In this document: one piece after another, positions 32,946 through 41,825 of the stretch
Layout: each line of letters begins with the position of its first letter
Numbering within the stretch: position 1 is the first letter of the stretch
Source: Caldifarciminota bacterium SM23_42
GTDB lineage: Bacteria > Hydrothermota > Tepidihabitantia > SM23-42
NCBI GenBank assembly: GCA_001303785.1
Contig: LJUJ01000021.1
Location: 1 to 58,952, forward strand
Direction: 5' to 3'
DNA: 58,952 bases
Notes under the pieces: model-generated
The model's database searches: none
What the model was told of the DNA's origin: nothing
The model's input: only the letters and a program-made list of their open reading frames with translations
Translations under genes and position numbers: made by a program

Positions 32946-34461
32946 ACGTCAATCAAACGGAGTTTTTTCAAAAAGGGGCAGTGGCGTTCTGCTCCACGTT
33001 AGCTGCCTGCCTGCACGTTACGGCATAGGGGATTTCGGACCGTCATCGTACAAGTTCGCAGATTTTTTGGCGAGTGCGAAGCAGAGCTATTGGCAAGTAT
33101 TGCCTCTCACACCGACCAACTATGTTCACGAGTACTCGCCCTATAATTCTCTATCCGCTTTTGCCGGCAACAAGTATTTAATTAGTCCCACGTTTATGAT
33201 GCGGGACGGTTTGCTCAGGTGTTCCGATCTGAAGTCGGCCCCTGATTTCTCGAACCGCACAGTGCAATTCCCCAAGATGATTAGTTTCAAGAATAAGATC
33301 TTCAAGCAGGGATACCGACATTTTAGAAACAAAACTAAGGAATGCGCGGGATACGAAAAATTCTGCAAAGACAATAAATCATGGCTGGAAGATTTCGCAC
33401 TTTTCGTTGCCTTGAAGAATCATCTGAATGGTAGACATTGGACAAGATGGCCAGCAGGGATCAGGCATCGAGATCCAAAGGAGATCAGTTCTATGAAAGA
33501 CTCGCTCGCTGAACACATCGAGCGCGAGAAATTCCTCCAGTACGTTTTTTCAAAACAGTGGTACGCATTGAAGTCCTATTGCAGCAACAAAGGTATAAAG
33601 ATAATCGGCGATATACCAATGTATGTTGATTTTGACAGCGTTGATGTTTGGGTGTATCCCCAAATTTTCAAGTTGGGCAGAGAAAGGAGGCCCGCTTTCG
33701 TTTCCGGCGTGCCTCCGGACTATTTTAGCGAAAACGGTCAGCTGTGGGGTAATCCAGTATACCGCTGGGATGTGCTCAAGAGCACTGGTTACCAATGGTG
33801 GATACAGAGAATTGGACATAACCTGAAGCATTTCGACGTGGTCAGGCTGGATCACTTCAGAGGCTTCGTTGCCTATTGGCAGGTCGCTCAAGGAGCAACA
33901 ACCGCGAAACGTGGCAGATGGGTTAAGGCGCCGGCCGAACATTTCTTGCAGACCCTGCGCAGTGAATTGGGTCGTCTGCCATTAATTGCGGAAGACTTGG
34001 GTACGATCACGCCCGACGTACGTGAAATAATCCGACGGTTCAATCTGCCCGGTATGCGGGTGCTGCTTTTCGCCTTTGGAGGTGATGAGACTAATCCTTA
34101 TTTACCTCATAATCATGAAAAGAATTGCGTAGTATACACCGGCACTCATGACAACAATACGGTTAGAGGGTGGTTTGTGAATGAATCCTCACGTTCGGAA
34201 AGACAAAGACTATTTGCATATCTGGGCAAGAAGGTTGCCGCGGGTCGCGTGCATGAGGAATTAATGCGTGTGGCTATGAGGTCGGTCGCTGATACCGCAA
34301 TTGTTCCGATGCAAGATATACTTGGTTTAGGTAGCACGGCGCGCATGAATCGACCAGCCAGTATCAGAGGCAACTGGCGTTGGCGCTTGTTGCCAAAGTA
34401 TCTGAATTCCACTGTGGCTGGTGGATTGCTTGCTATGACGCAAGTGTATGGTAGGGTCTGA
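32932..34461 (+). CDS. malQ: 4-alpha-glucanotransferase (amylomaltase)
   Basis: 509 aa, GH77. The GTG start lies inside the end of glgB, so the two are co-translated. Diagnostic segments are [59 protein letters not shown] (nucleophile Asp), [13 protein letters not shown] (acid/base Glu) and [14 protein letters not shown]. It transfers glucan segments between malto-oligosaccharides. Together with glgB it implies storage glucan metabolism, although synthase and phosphorylase genes are not in the window. Confidence 0.96.
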   Translation: MKIHKRQSNGVFSKRGSGVLLHVSCLPARYGIGDFGPSSYKFADFLASAKQSYWQVLPLTPTNYVHEYSPYNSLSAFAGNKYLISPTFMMRDGLLRCSDLKSAPDFSNRTVQFPKMISFKNKIFKQGYRHFRNKTKECAGYEKFCKDNKSWLEDFALFVALKNHLNGRHWTRWPAGIRHRDPKEISSMKDSLAEHIEREKFLQYVFSKQWYALKSYCSNKGIKIIGDIPMYVDFDSVDVWVYPQIFKLGRERRPAFVSGVPPDYFSENGQLWGNPVYRWDVLKSTGYQWWIQRIGHNLKHFDVVRLDHFRGFVAYWQVAQGATTAKRGRWVKAPAEHFLQTLRSELGRLPLIAEDLGTITPDVREIIRRFNLPGMRVLLFAFGGDETNPYLPHNHEKNCVVYTGTHDNNTVRGWFVNESSRSERQRLFAYLGKKVAAGRVHEELMRVAMRSVADTAIVPMQDILGLGSTARMNRPASIRGNWRWRLLPKYLNSTVAGGLLAMTQVYGRV

Positions 34462-34518
34462 GTCACTTTTGGTAATACCAATGCTGAATCCAAAATGACA
34501 ATATCTGGAGGTGGTAAA

Positions 34519-34968
34519 ATGGAGAGTCAACAATCGCGCCGCACGATACTCAGGGTTGCGAAACGACTAGATGACGCAATCGAGAGTAGAGACGTCGATT
34601 TCATTATCTCATGCTTTGCTGAGGATTGCGGCATCGAAATACTTGGGATCAAACTGAAAGGTAAGGATGGTGTGCGTCGCTGGCTCGATTGGATGTATGC
34701 CAACATTTCGAATATTAAATTCACACCAATCACCATTATGATAGAAGGCAATACTCTTTTCGAAGAATTCATAATAACTGCGACAACGCCGCGTGGTGCC
34801 GAGATTTCTTCGAAACAGTCAGAGGTTCTTGTGTTCGAGAATCTGAGAATAAAGAGCTTGCGACTTTATTTTGACCGGCTTGATTTCGCTGATGTTGTTG
34901 CAAAGGATTTCTTCCGTAGAGCGGTATTAAGAAGAATCGTAAAACTATCACTCGAGGGCTTAGTGTAA
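34519..34968 (+). CDS. NTF2-like (SnoaL) domain protein
   Basis: 149 aa. The ATG at 34519 has GGAGG 7 nt upstream. KRLDDAIESRDVDFIISCFAEDCGIEILGIKLKGKDGVRRWLDWMYANISNIKF is the SnoaL/NTF2 N-terminal half; two further strands follow. Cytoplasmic, no signal peptide. It resembles the lipoprotein encoded at 27992 in fold only. Substrate unknown. Confidence 0.72.
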   Translation: MESQQSRRTILRVAKRLDDAIESRDVDFIISCFAEDCGIEILGIKLKGKDGVRRWLDWMYANISNIKFTPITIMIEGNTLFEEFIITATTPRGAEISSKQSEVLVFENLRIKSLRLYFDRLDFADVVAKDFFRRAVLRRIVKLSLEGLV

Positions 34969-34991
34969 TACATAGATGATACACAAATTGC

Positions 34992-35019
34992 TTGACATTT
35001 TTAGATATTCCTCTATACT
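34992..35019 (+). promoter_or_regulatory. Sigma70-type promoter of the beta-helix exoprotein
   Basis: TTGACA (34992-34997), 16-bp spacer, TATACT (35014-35019). Predicted start about 35026; AAGGAGG (35044-35050) and the TTG start at 35056 follow. Confidence 0.65.
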
Positions 35020-35055
35020 TTGCCTAAACAAGTTTATCTAAACAAGGAGGCGATA

Positions 35056-36882
35056 TTGAGACATTCACAGAACGTTATTCGTTATACGAACAGGCATGTT
35101 TTGGTGATTGTATGTTTATGTCTGTTATGTATGTCTGCTTCCCTGAGCGGACTGACATGGTTTGTAAATAGAACAGCACCAGATGATAATAACCCAGGCA
35201 GTCTTAGGTGGTGTATGAACGCTGCCAACTTCAATGCCGGCGCCGATACAATTTTCTTCAACATACCGGGTACTGGCCCGCACGTCATCATGCCCGATTC
35301 GCAATTGCCTATTCTAGTAGATCAGGCCGGTGTTATTATTGACGGTTTGTCACAACCCGGTTCGGCAGCTGGTGCTAACCCACCCTCGACTGCCAATTTG
35401 ATGATCGTAGTCGACGGGACGAACGCCGGTACTGCACACGGCATCTGGATTATATCGTCCTATAATACGGTTCAAGGATTGGTCGTCAACAATTTTCAGC
35501 AGGATGGTATCCGTGTTCAGGCTCAGGACGACACGAGTCAATTCAACTACATATACTGTAATTTCGTTGGCACTGACCAAACGGGCAGTTTTGTCCAAGG
35601 GAACGGTTCAAACTTGCAGGGTTTGTGGGGTGGTATCTACATCATGTGTGCTCCGGGTGCTCCGGGTTATGCATATTTTAATACAATCGATCGCAATCTC
35701 TCATCCGGTAACTATGCTGAGGGTATTGGCATTGCTAACTGTCCACCAGGAGACGTAGCTTTTAATAGTGTTTTCAACAACTATGTCGGCACTGATATAA
35801 CTGGTACAGTGGACTTGGGTAACATTCATGACGGCGTGTACATAGGTGAAGGTGCACACGACAACGCTGTCGACGGTAATTTGATATCGGGTAACGATTT
35901 TGAAGGTGTGTGCATTGTGGGTTATGTGGCAGCGATACAACCTTTTACTTATGCGAATACGATCATTAACAACATAATCGGTCTGGATATCAATCTAGTG
36001 CCATTGGGGAATACCAGAGATGGTGTGAGTATCGGGATTTACGGTACTTCGCAGGAGGGTTATGCGATCGATAATACCATTGTAGCAAATACTATTGCCC
36101 ACAACGGACGTAATGGCGTTCTCGTGTGGGAACACTTTTCCAGCACGACTAACGCCGACCATAACGAAATCACCATGAACTCAATCTACAATAATGCCTT
36201 ATTAGGAATCGATTTAGCAGATGATTACGTAACGCCAAACGATCCGGGTGACCCTGACAGTGGACCCAACGAAGAGGTAAACTTCCCGGTCATAACAAGC
36301 GCTGTTTTCAGCGGGGGCCAGACGACTATATCGGGTACGGTTGATATCAATACGAACCCGATCGCTGCGAGAATCGAAGTCTTCAGAGTTAGTACCGATC
36401 CTAGCGGCTATGGTGAGGGACAGATCTTTCTCGGGTCCACAAATCCCGATGCTGCTGGGAATTGGAACGTCAGTGTTCCGGGGCTTGTCGCAGGTGATAC
36501 CGTGACTGCGACTACTACAGACATGAATCTCAACACCTCAGAATTCGCACAGAATTTTGTTGTCGTTACCGGTATTAAGGAAGACGAAATCGGGATAGCG
36601 CCCAAGGCATATGAACTTGGGCGAAGCTATCCGAATCCTTTCAATCACTCCACTTCGATCTGTTTCGCGTTGCCCAAGGTAACCGAAATCAACATGAAAA
36701 TCTGTGATGTTTCCGGCAGAGTTGTCACGGTGTTAGCCGATGGCAATTATGGTCCGGCGCATTACATGCTGCATTGGGCTGGTGTGGATGCTAAGGGTCG
36801 TCGAGTTAACCCTGGTGTTTACATCTGCATACTCGATGCTGGAGAATTCAGGGCGATGAGGAAGATGGTGTTGACCAGGTAG
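35056..36882 (+). CDS. Exported right-handed beta-helix protein with FlgD/T9SS-like C-terminal domain
   Basis: 608 aa. I chose the TTG at 35056, 5 nt after AAGGAGG, rather than the TTG 36 nt earlier. A signal peptide (RHVLVIVCLCLLCMSASLSG) leads into parallel beta-helix repeats with regular N-x-I/V and GN..DGV patterns (for example HNTIDR-like segments, ISGNDFEGVCIVG, LVPLGNTRDGVSIG). An Ig-like segment is near 420-500. The last 85 residues (SYPNPFNHSTSICFALPKV...VYICILDAGEFRAMRKMVLTR) match the type IX secretion/FlgD-like tail. It is likely exposed on the surface. A strong terminator follows. Confidence 0.85.
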   Translation: MRHSQNVIRYTNRHVLVIVCLCLLCMSASLSGLTWFVNRTAPDDNNPGSLRWCMNAANFNAGADTIFFNIPGTGPHVIMPDSQLPILVDQAGVIIDGLSQPGSAAGANPPSTANLMIVVDGTNAGTAHGIWIISSYNTVQGLVVNNFQQDGIRVQAQDDTSQFNYIYCNFVGTDQTGSFVQGNGSNLQGLWGGIYIMCAPGAPGYAYFNTIDRNLSSGNYAEGIGIANCPPGDVAFNSVFNNYVGTDITGTVDLGNIHDGVYIGEGAHDNAVDGNLISGNDFEGVCIVGYVAAIQPFTYANTIINNIIGLDINLVPLGNTRDGVSIGIYGTSQEGYAIDNTIVANTIAHNGRNGVLVWEHFSSTTNADHNEITMNSIYNNALLGIDLADDYVTPNDPGDPDSGPNEEVNFPVITSAVFSGGQTTISGTVDINTNPIAARIEVFRVSTDPSGYGEGQIFLGSTNPDAAGNWNVSVPGLVAGDTVTATTTDMNLNTSEFAQNFVVVTGIKEDEIGIAPKAYELGRSYPNPFNHSTSICFALPKVTEINMKICDVSGRVVTVLADGNYGPAHYMLHWAGVDAKGRRVNPGVYICILDAGEFRAMRKMVLTR

Positions 36883-36895
36883 AAATTGTTTTGTC

Positions 36896-36927
36896 AAAAA
36901 AAGGGGTAGCATAGCTACCCCTTTTTT
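36896..36927. terminator. Bidirectional intrinsic terminator
   Basis: GGGGTAGC (36903-36910) and GCTACCCC (36914-36921) form a perfect 8-bp stem with an ATA loop, flanked by seven A on the left and six T on the right. It separates the plus-strand exoprotein from the converging minus-strand operon and can act in both directions. Confidence 0.9.
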
Positions 36928-36956
36928 CTATTAAGGTTACTCAAGTTTTAAACAAG

Positions 36957-37154
36957 TTATTTCCAGACCATCTGCTGTAATCCCATTACCTTAAGCTTGC
37001 CGTTACCTTTTTCTTGTTCGGTAACTGCGTGTGCAGCATTCGCGAAAACGTGTGATGTTTCAGGAATAGCCATGGAGTATCGACTGAGGGGATATTCGGT
37101 CATTTTTTTCATGCATGCCATTCTTTTGTTCGAGGGCAAGATGATTGAAGACAA
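36957..37154 (-). pseudogene. Small ORF resembling the tail of the upstream CCG protein
   Basis: 65 codons from a TTG 1 nt after the stop of the upstream gene, or about 51 from an inner ATG. The last part (FANAAHAVTEQEKGNGKLKV..QMVWK) aligns with the end of the protein encoded at 37156 (KKAAAVMKEKGNGSIQV..DIVWKALKS). The cysteines of that protein's CPTC motif are replaced (IPETS). This suggests a duplicated and decayed C-terminal fragment, or an independent small gene. There is no further copy of the Fe-S part. Confidence 0.4.
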
Positions 37155-37155
37155 T

Positions 37156-38217
37156 TCACGATTTTAGCGCTTTCCAGACTATATCGTTTAGGTTTTTGAC
37201 TTGAATACTACCGTTGCCCTTTTCCTTCATTACGGCAGCTGCTTTTTTTAAGACCTGTTCGCACGTTGGACATGGTGTAATGAGAAGCGGCGCACCCGTA
37301 GCTATTGCCTGTTTAATACGAAGGCTAGCAATATCATCCGAGAGGTTCACATCTGACATCAATATACCGCCGCCCCCGCCGCAACATTGGGATGTTTTTC
37401 TGTTTTGCGGCATCTCGATGATCTCTACACCAAGTTTTTTCAAGATCTCGCGCGGTTCTTCAGTGATTCCCATGACTCGAGAAAGATCACAGGGGTCATG
37501 GTACGTGGCTTTTAAACCAAGATTCTTTTCTGGCAGATGTTCAAGTATGGCCTGAGTTATATGCTTCACGTTTTTGCCATATTCTTCGTGAATATATGCG
37601 GCGCACGTCGGGCAGAGAGCGACGATATCCTTTTCCGGGTACAATTCCAGGAATTTCTTCTTATGTTCTTCGAATTCTTTTCTAAAACCCAATGCATGAA
37701 GTGGGTATCCACAACATATTTCATCCTTGATCAGTGGCTTCACGCCCAGTTTCTCGAGTATTTTAAGGTACATCTTTGTCTGATTAGGGCGCGCAAGATA
37801 CTGGCATCCGATGAATACAGGCACATCACCTTGCTGCGTCGGTGCCTTTATTTCTTTGTCGCCAAAGATATTGCCGGTTTCTTTGACATTCTTCGCCATA
37901 CCTTTGTGTGTATCAGATGCGAAACCAGCCTCGACCAGATCTGCTCTTGCTGCTGCAAGGATATCTACTACCGAAACATTGGCTGAACATCGCTCAGAAC
38001 AATCCCTGCAATATGTACACTGGAATAATTTGTCTGCAATATATTGTGATGGTTCAAGCTCGCCGCTAACTACTCCGTAGGCGAGAATGGTTTTTCCTCG
38101 TGCTGTGTCTGTTTCCCAACCCGTAACCTTGAAGACCGGACAGCCTTCAAAACAATAGGCACATCTTATGCAAATGTTTAATTCATTGTTCCATTCTTTC
38201 AGGTATTTCTTCGCCAT
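37156..38217 (-). CDS. GlpC/HdrB-type (Fe-S) oxidoreductase subunit with CCG domains
   Basis: 353 aa. Two N-terminal 4Fe-4S motifs: CIRCAYCFEGCP and CTYCRDCSERC. Two cysteine-rich CCG-type domains follow: FIGCQY...EICCGYPLHALG with CPTCAAY, and HDPCDLSRV...SQCCGGGGG with CPTCEQV. This matches the subunit that accepts electrons from FAD-dependent 2-hydroxyacid dehydrogenases or reduces disulfides. It is encoded 8 nt after the GlcD-type gene. Together they probably form a membrane-peripheral or cytosolic D-2-hydroxyacid dehydrogenase complex. Confidence 0.93.
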   Translation of the reverse strand: MAKKYLKEWNNELNICIRCAYCFEGCPVFKVTGWETDTARGKTILAYGVVSGELEPSQYIADKLFQCTYCRDCSERCSANVSVVDILAAARADLVEAGFASDTHKGMAKNVKETGNIFGDKEIKAPTQQGDVPVFIGCQYLARPNQTKMYLKILEKLGVKPLIKDEICCGYPLHALGFRKEFEEHKKKFLELYPEKDIVALCPTCAAYIHEEYGKNVKHITQAILEHLPEKNLGLKATYHDPCDLSRVMGITEEPREILKKLGVEIIEMPQNRKTSQCCGGGGGILMSDVNLSDDIASLRIKQAIATGAPLLITPCPTCEQVLKKAAAVMKEKGNGSIQVKNLNDIVWKALKS

Positions 38218-38225
38218 GTTTTCTC

Positions 38226-39662
38226 CTATTCCACTGGATATCTTATTTCAGTTGCGCTAAACCAATCTTCGGGTGCATCCTGTAATTTATGCGGATTTAA
38301 TATATTATTTGGATCGAATGCTTTTTTGATTGCTTTCAGCATGGCGAGAGAGTCTGCCTTTTCTTTTTTCCATGCAGGTGCTTTCGAGAGCCCTATACCA
38401 TGTTCGGCCGAGGTTGTGCCACCAACTGAGCGGACATATTCATAAACTTCTTCCACCGCCCGTTTTGCGCCTTCCCACTGTTCCTTCTTTGTCGGATCCA
38501 TCAATATCTTTGTATGCATACAACCTGAACCACAGTGTCCATAGGCAGTCATCACTACATTGTTGCGCTTGGCTATCTCATGGATTTTGCTGGCACACTC
38601 TGCCATTTTTGAATAAGGAACTGCCATATCGTCAGCCAATGATGTGCAAGACAGTCCCATTTGATATCGTGACAATGCAGCAAACAATTTTTTCCTTCCA
38701 GCGTATAGTTTTGTCCTTATTGCGGTATCATAGCTCATTTCAATACCATAACCATTATGCTTTTCACAAATTTCCTTCATGAGTTTCATTTCGGCATCTA
38801 CAGTTTCTTTCACTTTTCCATCTGCCTCAAACATTACAATTGCCTCGACATCAGGCAGACCCATTTTTAGTGTTGTGTTTACAGCCGTAATGGCGATGTT
38901 ATCCATCAACTCCAGCATAGATGGTAGCGCGCCGGTTGCGATTATTTCAGATATAGATTCGCCGGCATCTTTCAATTTGTCGAAATTTGCTCTGGCAAGA
39001 CAGCGGAATTTCGGTATTGGTTTCAGTAGCAATGTCGCTTCAACAATTATTCCGAGCGTGCCTTCAGAACCAACCATGAGTCTGTCGAGTTGGTAACCAG
39101 ATGCTTCTACGCGTGTATTTGAGCCTAGGGTAATCAAATCGCCATTGGCAAGCACGACCTTCATTCCAAGAACAGAATCCCGTGTTGCCCCGTATTTTAC
39201 AGATCGTATTCCAGAGGCATTATTGGCGATTTCTCCTCCAATCGTTGCGACCCTGCTTGATGCCGGTGCTGGTGGGTAAAAAAGACCGTGTGGCTTGAGC
39301 GCTCTATTCAAATCATCATCTACTACTCCTGGTTCAACTCTGCAGAGCATATCCTCGGGACGTATTTCAAGAATACGGTTCATTTTCTTCATATCCATTA
39401 CAATCCCGCCGTCGATTGGAACTGCCTGACCAGACATGCCAGACCCCGAACCGCGCGCTATAACGGGTATGAGTTCGGCGTTTGCATAACGCAATATTGC
39501 CTGTACCTGTTCTGTTTTCGTAGGTCTTACTACGACTGAAGCTAAGGCTTTGTGTACGGACGAATCAGACCCATATATATAAAGGTCGGCAATATCGTTC
39601 TTAATATTATCAGTGCCGACAATATCTTCTAGTTTTCTGACGCTATCTTTCGTTATTGGCAT
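38226..39662 (-). CDS. GlcD-type FAD-binding D-2-hydroxyacid dehydrogenase
   Basis: 478 aa. The PCMH FAD domain reads VIARGSGSGMSGQAVPIDGGIVMDMKKMNRI, with VEPGVVDDDLNRALKPHGLFYPPAPASSRVATIGGEIANNASG and SEGTLGIIVEATLLLKP. The C-terminal FAD-oxidase domain carries YGHCGSGCMHTKIL and SAEHGIGLSKA with conserved His residues. It likely oxidises D-lactate, glycolate or a similar D-2-hydroxyacid. AAGGGGG precedes the start. Upstream lies the lipoyl protein gene, downstream the Fe-S subunit. Confidence 0.94.
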   Translation of the reverse strand: MPITKDSVRKLEDIVGTDNIKNDIADLYIYGSDSSVHKALASVVVRPTKTEQVQAILRYANAELIPVIARGSGSGMSGQAVPIDGGIVMDMKKMNRILEIRPEDMLCRVEPGVVDDDLNRALKPHGLFYPPAPASSRVATIGGEIANNASGIRSVKYGATRDSVLGMKVVLANGDLITLGSNTRVEASGYQLDRLMVGSEGTLGIIVEATLLLKPIPKFRCLARANFDKLKDAGESISEIIATGALPSMLELMDNIAITAVNTTLKMGLPDVEAIVMFEADGKVKETVDAEMKLMKEICEKHNGYGIEMSYDTAIRTKLYAGRKKLFAALSRYQMGLSCTSLADDMAVPYSKMAECASKIHEIAKRNNVVMTAYGHCGSGCMHTKILMDPTKKEQWEGAKRAVEEVYEYVRSVGGTTSAEHGIGLSKAPAWKKEKADSLAMLKAIKKAFDPNNILNPHKLQDAPEDWFSATEIRYPVE

Positions 39663-39785
39663 TTAACCCCCTTACTTCCCATAAATATCTGTGGAATACT
39701 TTCTGTAAACTGTGAAATTTTCTTGAGTATTCCTTACATCCTCAAAACTCTAGTCTAAATCGCTCTTTGTGGCTAGGAATTGTTA

Positions 39786-40220
39786 TTACTCACCACCTCG
39801 GCCCGCTTTGTCGATATGGTCCTGAATGAATTTCTCCAGAACTTCAGGACCGTGTGCGAGATTCTTCAGTTCCTCTTCAAGGTTGGACGGCTTGATCTTC
39901 ATGATCCAGCCGGCACCATAGGAATCGTTGTTGATCAAACGGCAGTCACTTTCCAGTTCGCTGTTTACCTCTACTATTTCACCGGAAATGGGTGATACTA
40001 GTTTGCCTACCCATTTTGATGATTGGATCTTACCACAAGTCTCTCCTTGACTCACGGTATCACCTTCGAAAGGCATATCGATGTAGGTCGTCTCTCCTGC
40101 TTGTTTTTGGTAAAAATCATCCATACCGACTCGCACCGTTCCATCGTCTTCAAGCTTAACCCAGGTGTTTTCCTCATGATAATGCAAATCGTCAGGCATA
40201 TTATAGCCCTGGATTTCCAT
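39786..40220 (-). CDS. GcvH-like lipoyl-domain protein
   Basis: 144 aa; GGAGGCGTCAA precedes the ATG. It follows glycine-cleavage H protein: HEENTWVKLEDDGTVRVGMDDFYQKQAGE, YIDMPFEGDTVSQGETCGKIQSSKWVGKLVSPISGEIVEVNSEL and GAGWIMKIKP. Lys69 in QSSKW aligns with the lipoylated lysine; the usual Glu-Ser-Val-Lys is changed to Gln-Ser-Ser-Lys. No other glycine-cleavage genes are in the window. It is first in an operon with the FAD dehydrogenase and CCG protein. A lipoyl relay there is a hypothesis. Confidence 0.85.
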   Translation of the reverse strand: MEIQGYNMPDDLHYHEENTWVKLEDDGTVRVGMDDFYQKQAGETTYIDMPFEGDTVSQGETCGKIQSSKWVGKLVSPISGEIVEVNSELESDCRLINNDSYGAGWIMKIKPSNLEEELKNLAHGPEVLEKFIQDHIDKAGRGGE

Positions 40221-40326
40221 TTGACGCCTCCTTTCTAGTCAGCCCGAAATAAAATAGAAAATTCCTTAGGCTCTCATAATAAATCAATTTGCACGAACAC
40301 CCATAAAGGATGTAATTACATAGTTA

Positions 40327-40354
40327 ATTATAGCGATTTTATTGCCTTAGTCAA
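40327..40354 (-). promoter_or_regulatory. Sigma70-type promoter of the lipoyl/dehydrogenase operon
   Basis: On the minus strand TTGACT (40354-40349), 16-bp spacer, TATAAT (40332-40327). Predicted start about 40320, a 100-nt leader before the ATG at 40220. The leader shows no stable structure I can see. Confidence 0.65.
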
Positions 40355-40410
40355 TATTATTTGTAGGTCCAACTGTGAATGTCTATATTTACTTCAATGA
40401 ATGCAGTCTA

Positions 40411-41793
40411 TTACATTTCTGTATACATGTGATACACCGACTCTTCGATTTCCTTGGGCAGCTCCGCGGCCTTGTATCGAGTGGCCGGTATTCCCTTTTC
40501 CCATCGGCTGGCATAGATGAACTTCTTGGGTCGGTAGACCAGACGCTTTCTCACCTTGGGTACTGTGAGACTCGCATTCATCAGGAAAAGGATTCGTTCC
40601 TCGCCCTTCTCAACTATTGCCGCGTCAATTGCCTCTTGCAGGGTATGGAATGGCCTGATGAAGATGCTCTCGAGTAGCTTATCCTCAAGACTCGTGACTG
40701 CCCACATCTGAGCCCAACGTGCTATTTCGGCCATCTTGGCTGCTTTGTGATATCCCAGTTTGAATTCCTTGTCGATTTTGTCCAGGGTCTCTTGAGGTGA
40801 GTGACAACTGCTAAGCAATTTAATGAAAGTATCGCTTCCCACGCCCATGCGACACTTAGAAACGAGTATTAGAATACCGTTATCATTCAACGCGAACTTG
40901 CCATTATCTAAAGCCTTTTGCGACTGATACAGATCGATATCCATGGGATATGGCGCCACGGCCACAACAATATCTGCCTTTTCTTTTATTTCAACTGAGA
41001 AAACCTGATGTGCCCTTTCTATTGCTGCTTCAAGCGATTCGGTGATGTCGCCTGCGGTGGCGGCGTAGATGCGTTCATTACGATCTAAAACGGTCATGAT
41101 AGAAAATACTTCTTTTTCCTTGATGGTTAGAATGGCGTCTTCCATATCCTCATGTACGGGATTGCCTTGGAGACTGAGTGCTTTGGCACTCGCCTTTAGT
41201 GCAAGTTTGTGGTTCTGTTCGATCGTTCTGTAAGCGGCAATGCCGGGTAAAAATGATTTTCTGCCTCCGGTGTAGCCAGCGAAATAGTGCGGTTCAACAG
41301 ACCCGATGATGACAATTTTGTGTGCCTCGACCGCCATTTTGTTGACGTACATCTCGGTGCCGTTTTTCGACGTGCCCAGATGAACCATGTCCTCGTCTTT
41401 TTTGGAATCGTGAGCAGATATTCGGTCCTTGAGCGTTTCGTAGAGTTCTCCAAATATCTCAAGGTATTCTTCCTCGGTTGGTGCCCGGTGCATACCTGTA
41501 GCAATGAGGAATTTGGTATTTTTGTCTTTTATCTTCGGATAAATAATCTTCAGTACCTTGGCAGTCGGTGTCGGTCGTGTTGCGTCATTGACTAAGAACA
41601 AGATGTCTTTGGCGTCGTTCAGGAATTCGTCAAAATTGCTCGAAGAAATAGGATCTGCCAAGGCTTGCTCGATGATCTGCTCTTCGTCTCCGATTTTCAC
41701 GTCATTGGGAAATACGGTCTCACCGATGTTCCGTTCTTCGACGTGCACGTTGATTGTCTCTCTTCCGTATGGTATTCCAACTCTTAGCTTCAT
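40411..41793 (-). CDS. larA: LarA-family nickel-dependent 2-hydroxyacid racemase (copy 1)
   Basis: 460 aa. Active-site positions known from Lactiplantibacillus LarA are all present with the same spacing: Asp70 and Arg73 in NDATRP, His102 in GMHRAP, His169 and Lys179 in EPHYFAGYTGGRK, His195 in EQNH, and Gln/Lys in YQSQK. The lysine carries the nickel pincer cofactor in LarA. LarA homologues racemise lactate, malate and related 2-hydroxyacids; sequence alone does not decide. The cofactor genes larB, larC and larE are not in the window. It is the last gene of the minus-strand series and lies 33 nt after the mdh paralogue. Confidence 0.92.
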   Translation of the reverse strand: MKLRVGIPYGRETINVHVEERNIGETVFPNDVKIGDEEQIIEQALADPISSSNFDEFLNDAKDILFLVNDATRPTPTAKVLKIIYPKIKDKNTKFLIATGMHRAPTEEEYLEIFGELYETLKDRISAHDSKKDEDMVHLGTSKNGTEMYVNKMAVEAHKIVIIGSVEPHYFAGYTGGRKSFLPGIAAYRTIEQNHKLALKASAKALSLQGNPVHEDMEDAILTIKEKEVFSIMTVLDRNERIYAATAGDITESLEAAIERAHQVFSVEIKEKADIVVAVAPYPMDIDLYQSQKALDNGKFALNDNGILILVSKCRMGVGSDTFIKLLSSCHSPQETLDKIDKEFKLGYHKAAKMAEIARWAQMWAVTSLEDKLLESIFIRPFHTLQEAIDAAIVEKGEERILFLMNASLTVPKVRKRLVYRPKKFIYASRWEKGIPATRYKAAELPKEIEESVYHMYTEM

Positions 41794-41825
41794 ATGTATG
41801 TGTTAGTGTACTTCGTGCGTGTTAT

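Noticed and set aside
36880-36930. Read as an attachment site or repeat
   Set aside because: The perfect stem with A and T tracts is fully explained as a bidirectional terminator between convergent genes.
39786-40220. Reading the GcvH-like gene as a regular glycine-cleavage component
   Set aside because: No gcvT/gcvP nearby, altered residues around the lipoyl lysine and an operon with a hydroxyacid dehydrogenase. A true GcvH role is not excluded, so only the family name is used.
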